From Fructobacillus evanidus (GTDB taxonomy: Bacteria; Bacillota; Bacilli; Lactobacillales; Lactobacillaceae): DNA of 64,000 nt. The notes beneath the pieces are model-generated. The model made no database searches, was not told where the DNA came from, and saw only the letters and a program-made list of their open reading frames with translations. The stretch spans positions 124,001 through 188,000 of the forward strand of contig NZ_CAUZLM010000004.1 in NCBI RefSeq assembly GCF_963580165.1, read 5' to 3'. A program made the position numbers and the translations under genes. Positions 16,584-26,088 of the stretch are shown piece by piece. Each line of letters starts with the position of its first letter. Position 1 is the stretch's first letter.

Positions 16584-17520
16584 TGATTTGCTCTTTTTCC
16601 TCAAACAGGCTTTCGATTAGGCCTTCACGAACACCAGATTCTGAGAAGATTACCTGGGGGGCGTTTAACACACTAATCAGGTTCAATACCGGCAATAGGC
16701 CCGATATGATAATATCGGCCCGGTTTTTCTCCAGTCCGGCGAGGTGCTCGCGCTCAGTTCGAGACATCTGAGCGATTTGATGAAAAATTTTGCCAACCTG
16801 GTTGGCAGGCATCATGAAACCGTGGAGGGCTTTTGGATGATAAACCAATTCCTTTTCTTCAGCCATCTTTGCCAATGACCGATTGGCCCCACCTAAAAGA
16901 ATAACCGGTAGGTTTTGACAGTCATCGATAAAGTGCAACTTGCGATAAGCAACCTGAATGTCGGCATTCGCCTGCTGAATGTCAGCTTCATCAATGACAT
17001 CAGCCAAATGATAGCGCTCCGAAAGATTGACAGCGCCAAAGGGAACCGAAACCTCAGCTAACGCTTGGCCATTTTTGAAGGGGATTAATTCAACCGATGC
17101 GCCACCCGTGTCTAAAATGACACCATTAAGCACATCTGGCAGTGCTTCTCGAACGCCAAGAAAATCATAGTGAGCCTCTTCTTGACCGGTCAAGACTCGG
17201 AAGCTGATTTCCGCTTCGTCTTTAACCCGCTCCAAAAATTCCGCTTGATTTTTGGCAGAGCGAACGGCAGCCGTTGTGATGGCATAGACCTCACTAACTT
17301 CGTAGTCCTCAATTTTTTGTCGATACTTTTGCAAGACTTTAATGGTCCGAGCCATAGGCTCCTCTTGTAAAATCAGATTCCGTCCCATGTTTTGCGAAAG
17401 TCTTGTGTCTTCTTTGACACGCAAAATTTCTGTATACGTTTCATTTGTGTGCAACTCCTCAATGACTAAACGTGTTGAATTGCTGCCCAAGTCGATAATG
17501 GCAATTTTTCTATCTTGCAT
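16576..17520 (-). CDS. Ppx/GppA exopolyphosphatase family protein
   Basis: An ASKHA-fold phosphatase acting on polyphosphate or pppGpp. The N-terminal phosphate loop is IAIIDLGSNSTRLVI and the second is GVILDTGGASVELIPF, with the catalytic Glu in AVRSAKNQAEFLERV. At 314 residues it is the short, two-domain form without the C-terminal HD part. The ATG at 17520 with GGGG upstream is preferred to the TTG at 17532. It is the first gene of the operon running to 13644. Whether it degrades polyP or (p)ppGpp cannot be told. Confidence 0.85.
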   Translation of the reverse strand: MQDRKIAIIDLGSNSTRLVIEELHTNETYTEILRVKEDTRLSQNMGRNLILQEEPMARTIKVLQKYRQKIEDYEVSEVYAITTAAVRSAKNQAEFLERVKDEAEISFRVLTGQEEAHYDFLGVREALPDVLNGVILDTGGASVELIPFKNGQALAEVSVPFGAVNLSERYHLADVIDEADIQQANADIQVAYRKLHFIDDCQNLPVILLGGANRSLAKMAEEKELVYHPKALHGFMMPANQVGKIFHQIAQMSRTEREHLAGLEKNRADIIISGLLPVLNLISVLNAPQVIFSESGVREGLIESLFEEKEQIND

Positions 17521-17573
17521 ATCAGACCCCAATCGTTTGATTATTAATCAGTATAACACGAATAATCAGAAAG

Positions 17574-17618
17574 AAAAAAGCCAGCCAAGGCGTTTTCATC
17601 GCCTAAAGCTGACTTTAT
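17574..17618 (-). terminator. Terminator of the LCP gene
   Basis: On the minus strand GTCAGC...GGCG pairs with CGCC...GCTGGC around an A-rich loop and is followed by T6. Confidence 0.7.
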
Positions 17619-17629
17619 CGTTCAAAGAT

Positions 17630-18793
17630 TTATTGAACTAATTTTTCATTAATTTGTGCTAATGCATAAGCTGCTGAACGCAACTGATCTGATGGCACAT
17701 CACTAGCAAACTGAGAACCAGTCTCCTTATACTTCAGGCCAAGTTGAGACCTTAAGAGGTTCGTGATTCGCTGCTTTTCTGTATCAGGTACCATCTGGTA
17801 AGAAACACCTTCGTACATGACTCCCTGACCTTGCAGATGATCAGAAACTTGGTTCTTCACAGCGCCACGGTACTTCTGGGCGATTTTAACAATGTCGTTA
17901 AAGGACAAATCAGTCTGAGCATTCTTTGAAATTGCCTTAACGAAACTTGGATCAACCAATGTCTTGATATTCACTGCCTTCTTTAGCATTGCTTCCAATA
18001 CCAAGCGTTGACGCTGTTGACGACCATAATCACCCTGCGGATCATCATAGCGCATCCGTGAAAAGGCCAAGGCGGCATCACCGTCCATCACTGTCTTACT
18101 TGCTGACCAAGTCACACCGTTATCGGTTGACTTCTCGTAAGAAGTAGAACCCTTGTGGAAACGATACAAATCAGGACCGTAATCATGAGCCGTTTCTTGA
18201 CTGTATTGGAAGGAAAGTGGGGATTTAACTGAAACACCACCAACCTTCTTAACCAAGGTTTCCAAGCCCTTCATATTAACTAGCGCATAAGTATCAATTG
18301 GCACGTTTAAGTAATTTTGAACGGCCTTCATGGAAGCACCAACGCCATCCAGACTATAAGCAGCATTTAACTTCTGTGGGAAGGTATCCTCATCACCTGG
18401 AATTGCCGTCATAATATCACGCGGAATTGAAACCATCGTGACCTTATTTTCCGTTGGGTTAACGGTGGCTACCATCATTGAATCACTCAAACCTGTTCGA
18501 TCACGATCAAGTTCTCCAGTATCAGTTCCCAAAATCAAAATTGAGAATGACTTGCCCTGGGCAATCAAACTTGAGACATCTCGGGTCTTTGAAATTTTAG
18601 CCGATTTTTGAATTGAATCAATGGAACCTTTATATTCACTATAAAGATAGGCACCCCAGCCAATCACACCAACCACAATGGCAAGCAGGATATATAAAAT
18701 CCAACGCTTCACACGACTTTTCTTTTTCTTTACCTGGCGAACCTCGTCAAATCGCTGTTGCCGTGAGAATTCATTATTATTTTGATCTGCCAT
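17630..18793 (-). CDS. LytR-CpsA-Psr (LCP) family cell wall polymer ligase
   Basis: Membrane-anchored enzyme that attaches teichoic acids or polysaccharides to peptidoglycan. A cytosolic Lys/Arg-rich tail (VKKKKSRVKRW) precedes one TM helix (about residues 32-54); the extracellular LCP domain has ILGTDTGELDRDRTGLSDSMM, VSIPRD and the RMRYDDPQGDYGRQQRQR lipid-pyrophosphate-binding Arg cluster. The 387-residue length is typical. The start at 18793 (MADQNNN) has GGAG upstream and avoids an implausible leader in the longer frame. It stands alone with its own terminator. Confidence 0.9.
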   Translation of the reverse strand: MADQNNNEFSRQQRFDEVRQVKKKKSRVKRWILYILLAIVVGVIGWGAYLYSEYKGSIDSIQKSAKISKTRDVSSLIAQGKSFSILILGTDTGELDRDRTGLSDSMMVATVNPTENKVTMVSIPRDIMTAIPGDEDTFPQKLNAAYSLDGVGASMKAVQNYLNVPIDTYALVNMKGLETLVKKVGGVSVKSPLSFQYSQETAHDYGPDLYRFHKGSTSYEKSTDNGVTWSASKTVMDGDAALAFSRMRYDDPQGDYGRQQRQRLVLEAMLKKAVNIKTLVDPSFVKAISKNAQTDLSFNDIVKIAQKYRGAVKNQVSDHLQGQGVMYEGVSYQMVPDTEKQRITNLLRSQLGLKYKETGSQFASDVPSDQLRSAAYALAQINEKLVQ

Positions 18794-18944
18794 AAGAACT
18801 TCGACACTCCATCTTTTCTGCCGTATTTGCGCATTTAATAGCTGCGCTCTCATGTTTCCTTATCTTACCACAAATGTAGTTGAATCAATAGAATATGGAA
18901 CTATCTGTCTACTTATCGTCCACATTTAACTTTTTCCTAAACAA

Positions 18945-18976
18945 AAAAACACCTACATACTAATGTAAGTGTTTTA
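18945..18976 (-). terminator. Terminator of the LysM-CAP gene
   Basis: ACACCTACAT (18949-18958) pairs with ATGTAAGTGT (18963-18972) and the minus strand continues into T7. Confidence 0.8.
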
Positions 18977-19002
18977 GTTTAAATTAAGATTAATTGCTAG
19001 AA

Positions 19003-19767
19003 TTAGCCAGCGATACCAACGATAGTACCGTCAACGATTCCAAAGCCAACCTTTGTGAAGCTAGCGTTCATCAACCAGTTACGGTGAGCTGGTGCAGCAA
19101 TCATACCAGTTTCGTTGTACCATGCATCAACAACTTGGCTTGGAGCCCAGTCGATGGCAACAACTTCAGGTCCAGCAACTTGTTGCATGTGACCAGTTGG
19201 CAAACCACCGTTAGCAACAGCGTTTTCAGCACGTGATTGTGCACGAGCAGCCAATGAAGCATCGTATGATACAGGTGCCAAACCGGCAGCTGCACGCTTA
19301 GCATTCATGGCGTTGATGATTGTTTGAACTGAACCGCTAGCACCAGCTGAGTAAGTGCTGTAGTCAGTTGATGAAGTAGTTGTAGCAGCTTGTGCTTGAG
19401 TGTTTGTAGTTGTAGTAGCTTGTGTTTGAGTAGTTGCTGCAGAAGCAGTAGCAGCGGATGCTGCAGCAGTACCAGCAGCTTCTGTTTGAGCAGTTGCTGT
19501 TGTCGTGTTAGCTGCTGCGGCTGCAGCAGTACCAGCGGCTGTACCATCAGTCTTGATGACGTCGCCAACATAAATCAAGTTAACGTTCTTAATGTTGTTC
19601 TTTGAAGCCAAGTCATCAACAGTAGTGTTGTTGTTGGCAGCGATTTGTGACAAGGTATCCCCTGCCTTAACAGTAATATCGTTGGCTGAAGCAACTGCTC
19701 CGGCACCTGCAAATGCAGCTGCACCAGCCACCGTCGCTAAAATCGTTTTGGTAATATTATTCTTCAT
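19003..19767 (-). CDS. Secreted LysM-CAP domain protein
   Basis: A cleavable signal peptide (about residues 1-28, ending AVASAN) is followed by one LysM peptidoglycan-binding repeat (ITVKAGDTLSQIAANNN...YVGDVI), a long Ala/Thr/Gln-rich linker, and a C-terminal CAP/SCP domain (NAKRAAAGLAPVSYDASLAARAQSRAENAV, then GHMQQ...PAHRNWLMN). It is likely bound to the cell wall; CAP function in bacteria is poorly known. The start at 19767 has GGAG 9 bases before it. A perfect WalR-type box lies upstream (19878-19894), fitting a cell-wall maintenance role. Confidence 0.88.
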   Translation of the reverse strand: MKNNITKTILATVAGAAAFAGAGAVASANDITVKAGDTLSQIAANNNTTVDDLASKNNIKNVNLIYVGDVIKTDGTAAGTAAAAAANTTTATAQTEAAGTAAASAATASAATTQTQATTTTNTQAQAATTTSSTDYSTYSAGASGSVQTIINAMNAKRAAAGLAPVSYDASLAARAQSRAENAVANGGLPTGHMQQVAGPEVVAIDWAPSQVVDAWYNETGMIAAPAHRNWLMNASFTKVGFGIVDGTIVGIAG

Positions 19768-19877
19768 GAGAGACATCTCCATTTTTTCTGCTTATGTTTT
19801 GATTAGTAAGTGCTTAACTTACGCTTAATCTATATATTCATTTTAGTCATTGGTTATTGCTGGCCTCTTTCTGTAAT

Positions 19878-19894
19878 ATTACACCGATATTACA
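19878..19894 (-). promoter_or_regulatory. WalR-type box upstream of the LysM-CAP gene
   Basis: On the minus strand TGTAAT, five bases, TGTAAT fits the WalR (YycF) consensus TGTWAH-N5-TGTWAH exactly. It is about 110 bases before the start codon. The match is seen directly; binding is inferred. Confidence 0.6.
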
Positions 19895-19909
19895 TTTGAC
19901 TCTTTTGAA

Positions 19910-20884
19910 TTACAAAGAACCCTGAAAGAGCAACGAACCGTAGGTAAAACCTGCCCCGAAACCGGTCAAGAGCACCTTTTTGTTTGCTAAATCCGTACTT
20001 TCTCGTAGTTGGTCAAAGGCCATCGCAATCCCCGCAGAGGACGAATTACCATACGTTTCGACGTTCGTGACGAACTTTGCCATTGGTTGATTCAAGGCCT
20101 CAGCTACCTTTTCAATCATCCTCAGGTTTGCTTGGTGCAAAATCACATAGTCCACATCATCGATTGTTAGATTTTGATCCGCCAAAAATTCTTGAATATG
20201 GTTAGGAATCAAAGTCGTGACCTCCTGATAGACCATCCGCCCCTCCTGAAAGAAAGCATCGATCTTTGGATAGTTATCGGCACTCAAGGATGTCAAAGGC
20301 TCAATCCGACCGGAATGAACCACATCAGCATCCCCTATCGTGTGCAAGTCAGTCGCCACAACTTCGCCTTGTTTGCTAGGGGCTAACAAAACGGCTCCAG
20401 CACCATCGCCAAAGAAAACAGTACTCGTTCGGTCACGAAAGTCCATCATCTTCGAATTCACTTCGGCAGCAATCACCAAGCTATACCGGTATTGCCCGGT
20501 CTTCATAAAGTTATCGGCCGTCGTCAAGCCAAAAACAAAACCAGCGCAAGCAGTTGACAAATCAAAACCAAAAGCCTTCTTAGCTCCTAAATTTCGTTGC
20601 ACCAATGCAGCCGTTGATGGTGCTAGACCATCCGGCGTAAAGGTAGTCACGATAATAAAGTCAACTTCTTCAGCCGAAACACCAGCTTCGTTTAGCGCTT
20701 GTTGGGCCGCCTTTGTTGCCAAATCAGATGTGTTTTCCCCTTGCAAAGAAACATGCCGTTCCTGTATTCCAGTGTGACTGACAATCCACTCGTCCGAAGT
20801 ATCAATCACTTTCGCCAAGTCATCATTTGTCACAACATCTTCTGGCACATAATGACCACTGGCGATTATTTTACTTCCAAACAT
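19910..20884 (-). CDS. fabH: Beta-ketoacyl-ACP synthase III
   Basis: Condenses acetyl-CoA with malonyl-ACP to start fatty acid synthesis. The active-site Cys lies in DLSTACAGFVFGL (about residue 112), the His in LHQANLRMIEK and the Asn in YGNSSSAGI, completing Cys-His-Asn. Length 324 is standard. It is outside any fab cluster, flanked by a cell-wall gene and valS; other fab genes are not in the window. It may be a housekeeping FabH moved away from its operon or a second copy. Confidence 0.9.
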   Translation of the reverse strand: MFGSKIIASGHYVPEDVVTNDDLAKVIDTSDEWIVSHTGIQERHVSLQGENTSDLATKAAQQALNEAGVSAEEVDFIIVTTFTPDGLAPSTAALVQRNLGAKKAFGFDLSTACAGFVFGLTTADNFMKTGQYRYSLVIAAEVNSKMMDFRDRTSTVFFGDGAGAVLLAPSKQGEVVATDLHTIGDADVVHSGRIEPLTSLSADNYPKIDAFFQEGRMVYQEVTTLIPNHIQEFLADQNLTIDDVDYVILHQANLRMIEKVAEALNQPMAKFVTNVETYGNSSSAGIAMAFDQLRESTDLANKKVLLTGFGAGFTYGSLLFQGSL

Positions 20885-20979
20885 ATTATTACCTATATAA
20901 ATAAAACTAATCCATCTTGGAACTTCGTCAATATGTGTAATTCGTCTTACTAATTTACACGGCTCATATTAACCTAACA

Positions 20980-21009
20980 TAAAATCCCCACCAAAGGTGA
21001 GGATTTTTA
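20980..21009. terminator. Terminator of valS
   Basis: AAAATCCCCACC pairs with GGTGAGGATTTT around AAA (20981-21007) with T-runs at both ends. Confidence 0.75.
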
Positions 21010-21025
21010 TTACTATTCGGTTATT

Positions 21026-23707
21026 TTACCCTTGCGCTTGTAAATCAGCAATGCGCTTTTGAGTCGAAGCAAGCTTCTCTTCCCAATCAGCCAGCTTTTC
21101 ACGTTCGGCAGCGACAACCTTTTCGGGTGCTGAGCTGACAAACTTTTCGTTTGAAAGCTTGCCAGTCGCACGGGCAACTTCCTTTTGGAACTTGTCAGCT
21201 TCGCCTTGCAAGCGGCTGATTTCCGCTTCAATATCAATCAAACCAGCCAATGGTACGTAAACTTCCGCGCCAGTAATGACTTGTGACATTGCTAATTGCG
21301 GCACAGTCACGTCCGTATCAATCGTTAATGATTCTGGCTTCACAAATCGGTCAATGTAGTCCGCATTCTCGTTAAAGATTGACTTCAATGCTGAATCCGT
21401 GACCTTGATAATGACGTTGATTGGCTTTGACATTGGTGCCTTTGCTTCGGCACGGATGTTTCGAACGGCCACAATCAAATCTTGCAAAGACTTGAAAGAT
21501 GAAGCAGCTTCAGCATTGGCCAAAGATTCTTGGTAAACGGGGTAGGATTGAATCCCGAGGTGTTCGTTCTTGCCCTTTTGCTGTGGCATTTCTTGCCAAA
21601 TAGCCTCGGAGACAAACGGCATGATTGGTTGGAGCAAACGCAGTGTTTGATCCAAAACATAGGCCAAAGTCTGCTGAACAGCTGTCTTATCACCATCACC
21701 ATTCAACGATTCCTTGGTCATTTCAACGTACCAATCGGCCAAATCAGACCAGATGAAGTTGTACAAATCACGGCCAGCTTCACCGAATTCAAACTTCTCG
21801 AAGTTTTCAGAAACTTCCTTAACCGTTTCGTTCAAGCGGTCCAAGATCCATTGATCAGCCAGTGTCTGTTGGTCCTTAGCTGGCACTTCAGCCTTTGTGT
21901 CGTCATCAAGGTTCATGATGACGTAACGAGCAACGTTCCAAATCTTGTTAATGAAATTCCAGGCCGCATCCATCTTTTCATAAGTAAAGCGAACATCTTG
22001 GCCAGGTGTTGAACCCGTTGCCAAGAACCAACGCAAGGCATCAGCACCATACTTTTCAATCACGTCCATTGGGTCAACACCGTTTCCCAATGACTTTGAC
22101 ATCTTGCGGCCTTCGCCATCACGAATCAAGCCGTGAATCAAAACGTTCTTAAATGGTCGTTGCCCAGTAAACTCTTTTCCTTGGAACATCATCCGGGCAA
22201 CCCAGAAGAAGATAATATCATAACCAGTTACCAAGGTATTCGTTGGATAGTACTTGGCATAGTCGCCATCCAAGTCATTTGGCCAGCCCATTGTTGAAAA
22301 TGGCCAAAGGGCTGAAGAGAACCAAGTATCCAAAACATCTGGATCACGTTCCCAGTCATCGCCAGGCGCTTCTGTCCCAACGTACATTTCTTCTTGGTCC
22401 GTACCCTTGTTCTTGTACCAGGCCGGGATTTGGTGCCCCCACCAGAGCTGACGAGAAATAACCCAGTCACGGATGTTTTCCATCCAACGAGTAAAGGTGT
22501 CTTCAAAACGACCAGGAACGAAGTTCACCTTTTCGTCAGCATTTTGCTGCATGGCCAAAATTTGCTCAGCCAATGGCTCCATTTTAACGAACCATTGTGT
22601 TGAAAGACGTGATTCGATTTGAACTCCTGTCCGTTCAGAATGACCAACTGAGTGAACCAGTGGTTCTACTTCAAGCATGAATCCTTGTTCTTGCAAATCA
22701 GCGACCATGGCCTTGCGGCCTGCGAAACGATCAAGGCCAACATACTTGCCAGCGTTTTCGTTCAAATGAGCGTCTTCCGTCATCGTGTTGATGCGTTCCA
22801 AATCATGACGGTTTCCAACTTGGAAGTCGTTTGGATCATGGGCTGGCGTAATCTTAACCATTCCAGTTCCAAAGTCTTTTTCAACATATTCATCGGCAAT
22901 GATTGGAATCTCACGGTTAACAAGCGGCACCTTAACCGTCTTACCAATCAAGTCCTTGTATCGTTCGTCTGATGGATGAACAGCAACGGCAACGTCTCCA
23001 AACATCGTTTCTGGACGAGTCGTGGCAATTTCGATGTAGTCCTTCCCGTTCAAGGTTGTGCCATCCGTAAATGGATACTTGACGTGGTAGAAAGCGCCTT
23101 CATCATCTTGGTAAATCACTTCAATATCGGACAAAGCCGTTCGAGCCTGTGGGTCCCAGTTGATGATGTATTCACCACGGTAAATCAGGCCCTTGTTGTA
23201 CAAGTCGATAAAGACCTTGTTAACCGCCTGGTTTAATCCTTCATCCAATGTAAAACGTTCGCGACTGTAATCCAATGACAGGCCCATCTTGCCCCATTGT
23301 TGTTTGATGGTCGAGGCATATTCATTCTTCCAATCCCAAACTTGTTCGACAAACTTTTCACGGCCCAAATCATAGCGAGAAACACCTTGTTCACGCAAAC
23401 GTTGCTCAACCTTCGCTTGGGTAGCGATACCAGCATGATCCATTCCTGGCAACCACAAGGTATCAAATCCTTGCATCCGCTTCTGCCGAATCAACATATC
23501 CTGCAAGGTCGTGTCCCAGGCATGACCAAGGTGCAACTTACCGGTAACGTTTGGCGGTGGAATAACCACTGAGTAAGGCTCTGGCTCTTGGCCCTGAATG
23601 GCCTGATTTGCTTCTGGTGCAAACAAATCATTATCCAACCAGTCTTGGTAACGGCCAGCCTCAACGGCTGTTGGATCGTACTTGGTTGACATTTCAACTT
23701 CACGCAT
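21026..23707 (-). CDS. valS: Valyl-tRNA synthetase
   Basis: Charges tRNA-Val and edits mischarged Thr. The HIGH signature is PPNVTGKLHLGHA near residue 45-57, KMSKSLGNGVDP is in the second part of the core, and the inserted editing domain has TTRPETMFGDVAV. The C-terminal coiled-coil arm characteristic of ValRS is visible (EAEISRLQGEADKFQKEV). Length 893 is normal. GGAGA at 8 bases supports the first ATG. Expression is controlled by the T-box at 23750-23940. Confidence 0.96.
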   Translation of the reverse strand: MREVEMSTKYDPTAVEAGRYQDWLDNDLFAPEANQAIQGQEPEPYSVVIPPPNVTGKLHLGHAWDTTLQDMLIRQKRMQGFDTLWLPGMDHAGIATQAKVEQRLREQGVSRYDLGREKFVEQVWDWKNEYASTIKQQWGKMGLSLDYSRERFTLDEGLNQAVNKVFIDLYNKGLIYRGEYIINWDPQARTALSDIEVIYQDDEGAFYHVKYPFTDGTTLNGKDYIEIATTRPETMFGDVAVAVHPSDERYKDLIGKTVKVPLVNREIPIIADEYVEKDFGTGMVKITPAHDPNDFQVGNRHDLERINTMTEDAHLNENAGKYVGLDRFAGRKAMVADLQEQGFMLEVEPLVHSVGHSERTGVQIESRLSTQWFVKMEPLAEQILAMQQNADEKVNFVPGRFEDTFTRWMENIRDWVISRQLWWGHQIPAWYKNKGTDQEEMYVGTEAPGDDWERDPDVLDTWFSSALWPFSTMGWPNDLDGDYAKYYPTNTLVTGYDIIFFWVARMMFQGKEFTGQRPFKNVLIHGLIRDGEGRKMSKSLGNGVDPMDVIEKYGADALRWFLATGSTPGQDVRFTYEKMDAAWNFINKIWNVARYVIMNLDDDTKAEVPAKDQQTLADQWILDRLNETVKEVSENFEKFEFGEAGRDLYNFIWSDLADWYVEMTKESLNGDGDKTAVQQTLAYVLDQTLRLLQPIMPFVSEAIWQEMPQQKGKNEHLGIQSYPVYQESLANAEAASSFKSLQDLIVAVRNIRAEAKAPMSKPINVIIKVTDSALKSIFNENADYIDRFVKPESLTIDTDVTVPQLAMSQVITGAEVYVPLAGLIDIEAEISRLQGEADKFQKEVARATGKLSNEKFVSSAPEKVVAAEREKLADWEEKLASTQKRIADLQAQG

Positions 23708-23749
23708 AGCAAATCTCCTTTAATCGTAATGTGGCCCGGGGTCCAAAAT

Positions 23750-23969
23750 AAAAAGCGCCCTAATCTTTCGATTAGGACGCTTACACGTGGTACCACCTAA
23801 ATTGCTATCGACAACTTTGATAGCCACTCATTCATTAACATTTTTAAGGCCAAAGCAACCTTCCACATTAACAGTCCTAGTTTTCACCACCCACTAGGTC
23901 TCTAATAGCTGCGCTTGTGTACTCCTCATTGGCTTCCCTTAGTGTACAAAGGACCATGAAAATAGTCAA
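23750..23969 (-). promoter_or_regulatory. T-box riboswitch leader and promoter of valS
   Basis: The minus-strand promoter is TTGACT (23964-23969) and TACACT (23941-23946) with a 17-base spacer. The leader contains the T-box core GGTGGTACCACG (around 23786-23798) and ends in the terminator AAGCGTCCTAATC / GATTAGGGCGCTT with T-run (23750-23782). Uncharged tRNA-Val would favour antitermination. I could not assign the specifier codon with certainty. Confidence 0.88.
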
Positions 23970-23983
23970 GCTAATTTTGTACT

Positions 23984-24007
23984 AAAAACCCGGGGCTCGC
24001 CCGGGTT
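23984..24007 (-). terminator. GC-rich terminator of the gene at 24015
   Basis: CCCGGGC/GCCCGGG type stem (23988-24006), minus strand followed by T5. Confidence 0.8.
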
Positions 24008-24014
24008 GAAAATT

Positions 24015-24545
24015 TTAGTGATTTGTTTGTGTCGTGTTTTGGTTGGTATTTGTATTGGTGTTTTGATTTGTATTGGTGTTCTGATTTGTCTGAGTATTTT
24101 GGGTATTCTGTGTTGATGATTGTTGCTGCTTATCAATAATAGATTGTGACATTGCTGCTCGTGATGATGAGTCGGCAGCAGCCTTCGCATTAGCAGCATC
24201 TTGTGCAGCCTTTGATGATGCAGCAGCTGCAGAAGATTGTGCAGCTGCTAATGCAGCAGCATTTGAGGCAGCCGTGTTGTTAGTCGAGCTTGAAGACGTT
24301 GTTGTATCATCTGTATCGTCTGAATCAGATGATGAAGAGTCCCCAAAGTCATAAGTATGCTTCTTAGATGATGAATAGGAGATATCAGGTGTTGGCGAAT
24401 CACTTGACTTCTTAGATGAAGCCGCCCCAATCATGTAAAAGGCCACCCCACCAACAATCAAGACAAGAATTAACCAAAACCACCATTGCTTGTAAAATCG
24501 ACGCTGACGACCATCCGTCTTTCGTCGTTGAGAACGAGATAACAT
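24015..24545 (-). CDS. Membrane-anchored low-complexity surface protein, unknown
   Basis: No family recognised. Residues 1-20 are basic (SQRRKTDGRQRRFYK), residues 21-43 form one TM helix (WWFWLILVLIVGGVAFYMIG), and the rest is low-complexity: Ser/Asp-rich, then Ala/Ser-rich with coiled-coil propensity, then Asn/Thr/Gln repeats (NTNQNTNTN) to the end. The repeats are prone to slippage. It is probably displayed outside the membrane. It lies between nupC and the valS T-box with its own terminator. Confidence 0.65.
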   Translation of the reverse strand: MLSRSQRRKTDGRQRRFYKQWWFWLILVLIVGGVAFYMIGAASSKKSSDSPTPDISYSSSKKHTYDFGDSSSSDSDDTDDTTTSSSSTNNTAASNAAALAAAQSSAAAASSKAAQDAANAKAAADSSSRAAMSQSIIDKQQQSSTQNTQNTQTNQNTNTNQNTNTNTNQNTTQTNH

Positions 24546-24783
24546 AAATAGACCTTCCTTTATTCAGTAACCATTTTCAGTAAAAACCGCTTATTAAGCT
24601 AAACATTCTTGGATTAAATTGAAATATAACAGCTGAAGTCATCAGGCTGCCCTTGGTTATACTTATCACTAACACCAATCATTTAAAAAATGATGTTTTC
24701 CGTGTCAACCTCTCACTAGCTAAACTAGCTTCACTTTCTTATTTTAGCAGGCTTTTGTGAAAAGAGCCAATTTTCAATAAAAG

Positions 24784-24810
24784 AAAAAGCACCCTGTCGG
24801 GTGCTTTTTA
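24784..24810 (-). terminator. Terminator of nupC
   Basis: AAAAAGCACCC pairs with GGGTGCTTTTT around TGTC (24784-24809). Confidence 0.85.
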
Positions 24811-24819
24811 AACAAATTT

Positions 24820-26088
24820 TTACCAAACAAAGATTCCAACCATTGCTGCAGAGAATAGCGAAACCAAAATTCCAGACAACAACAAGTAAACAACGTTTTT
24901 AGCGATTACTTCGTTCTTTTCCTTGTTAACCAAGCCCTTGAAGGCCCCGATAATCATACCGATTGTTGACAAGTTGGCAAATGACGTCAAGAAGACCGTC
25001 AAAACTGCCTTGTAGTGTGGTGCATAATGAGCAATTTCACCAGTTACCTTACCCATAACAACGAATTCATTGGTAACCAACTTCGTTCCCATGAATTGTG
25101 CCAAATCGAAGGCCGTTTGGTTGCCGAAGCCCATTAACCAGGCAAATGGGAACATCACAATCCCCAAGATGTGTTCCAATGACAACCAAGGGTTTACCCA
25201 AGCCAAAATCTTGTCGACAAGAGCAGCCAAGGCAACGAAGGCAATCACGTTGGCAGCGATGATCAAGATCAACTTACCAGCGCCCAAAATTGAATCGCCC
25301 AAGAATGAGAAGAATGGTTCACGTGCTGGCTTTTCAGCCTTTTCGATTTCTTCTTGTGCTAATTCTTGAGAACCAGATTCAGCATTTTCTGCTGCAGGAG
25401 CAGCAGTTCCGATTGTCGCAATGGTATCTTCTTCCTCAGTTACTTCAACCGGGTTCAAGATTGATGTCACAATCAAAGCGTTGATCACGTTGATTGGCAC
25501 AGCAGTCAAGATATACTGTGCAGGCATCATTTGCATATAAGAACCAAGGATTGATGCCGTCACACAAGACATTGACATCATAGCCAACGTCAAGTTACGT
25601 GAAGCCTTCATCTGGTTCAATTGAATACCGGAAACCGCGAGCGCTTCTGTGTTTCCCAAGAACATCATTTCAACTGAGAAAAATGATTCGAACTTAGGTT
25701 GACCAGAAAGCTTTGACAAACCACGACCAACCCACTTAATAATAAATGGCAAGACCCCGATATAAGTCAAAATGTCGAACAATGGCACAACCAAGAGGAT
25801 TGGCAACAACGCTGAAACAACAAAGTTTGATGGCAAAGCCATTCCGGTTGGCTTCAAAGCAAAGTCGATTCCAGCACTGGCAGCAGAAATCAAGCTGTCA
25901 AAGCCAGAAGCGGCTCCCTTGACAATGGTCCGACCCAATGGGAAGCCTGTCAAAAGCCAAGCTAAGACCAAATTGGTGACAACCATGATTGAAACCGACT
26001 TCCAGTTAATAGCAGAACGGTTTTTTGAGAACAAGACGGCCAAGGCGATAAACACCAAAAGACCGATGATGTTGATGAACAAATACAT
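24820..26088 (-). CDS. nupC: NupC/CNT-family nucleoside transporter
   Basis: Concentrative, ion-coupled nucleoside importer with about ten hydrophobic segments. The family motifs are visible around FFSVEMMFLGNTEALAVSG and, near the C-terminus, FMGTKLVTNEFVVMGKV and LTSFANLSTIGMIIGA. The 422-residue length is typical; a charged loop rich in Glu/Ala sits in the middle. It is divergent from pnuC, so nucleoside and nicotinamide-riboside uptake are side by side. Strictly family-level identification; substrate range unknown. Confidence 0.88.
   Translation of the reverse strand: MYLFINIIGLLVFIALAVLFSKNRSAINWKSVSIMVVTNLVLAWLLTGFPLGRTIVKGAASGFDSLISAASAGIDFALKPTGMALPSNFVVSALLPILLVVPLFDILTYIGVLPFIIKWVGRGLSKLSGQPKFESFFSVEMMFLGNTEALAVSGIQLNQMKASRNLTLAMMSMSCVTASILGSYMQMMPAQYILTAVPINVINALIVTSILNPVEVTEEEDTIATIGTAAPAAENAESGSQELAQEEIEKAEKPAREPFFSFLGDSILGAGKLILIIAANVIAFVALAALVDKILAWVNPWLSLEHILGIVMFPFAWLMGFGNQTAFDLAQFMGTKLVTNEFVVMGKVTGEIAHYAPHYKAVLTVFLTSFANLSTIGMIIGAFKGLVNKEKNEVIAKNVVYLLLSGILVSLFSAAMVGIFVW

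Noticed and set aside
19305..19605. Gln/Leu-rich and Cys/Ser-rich ORFs overlapping the LysM-CAP gene
   Set aside because: Alternate-frame readings of the Ala/Thr/Gln-rich linker repeats.
23966..24199. ORF overlapping the low-complexity gene at 24015
   Set aside because: Frame-shifted reading of the Asn/Thr repeat; runs into the terminator.
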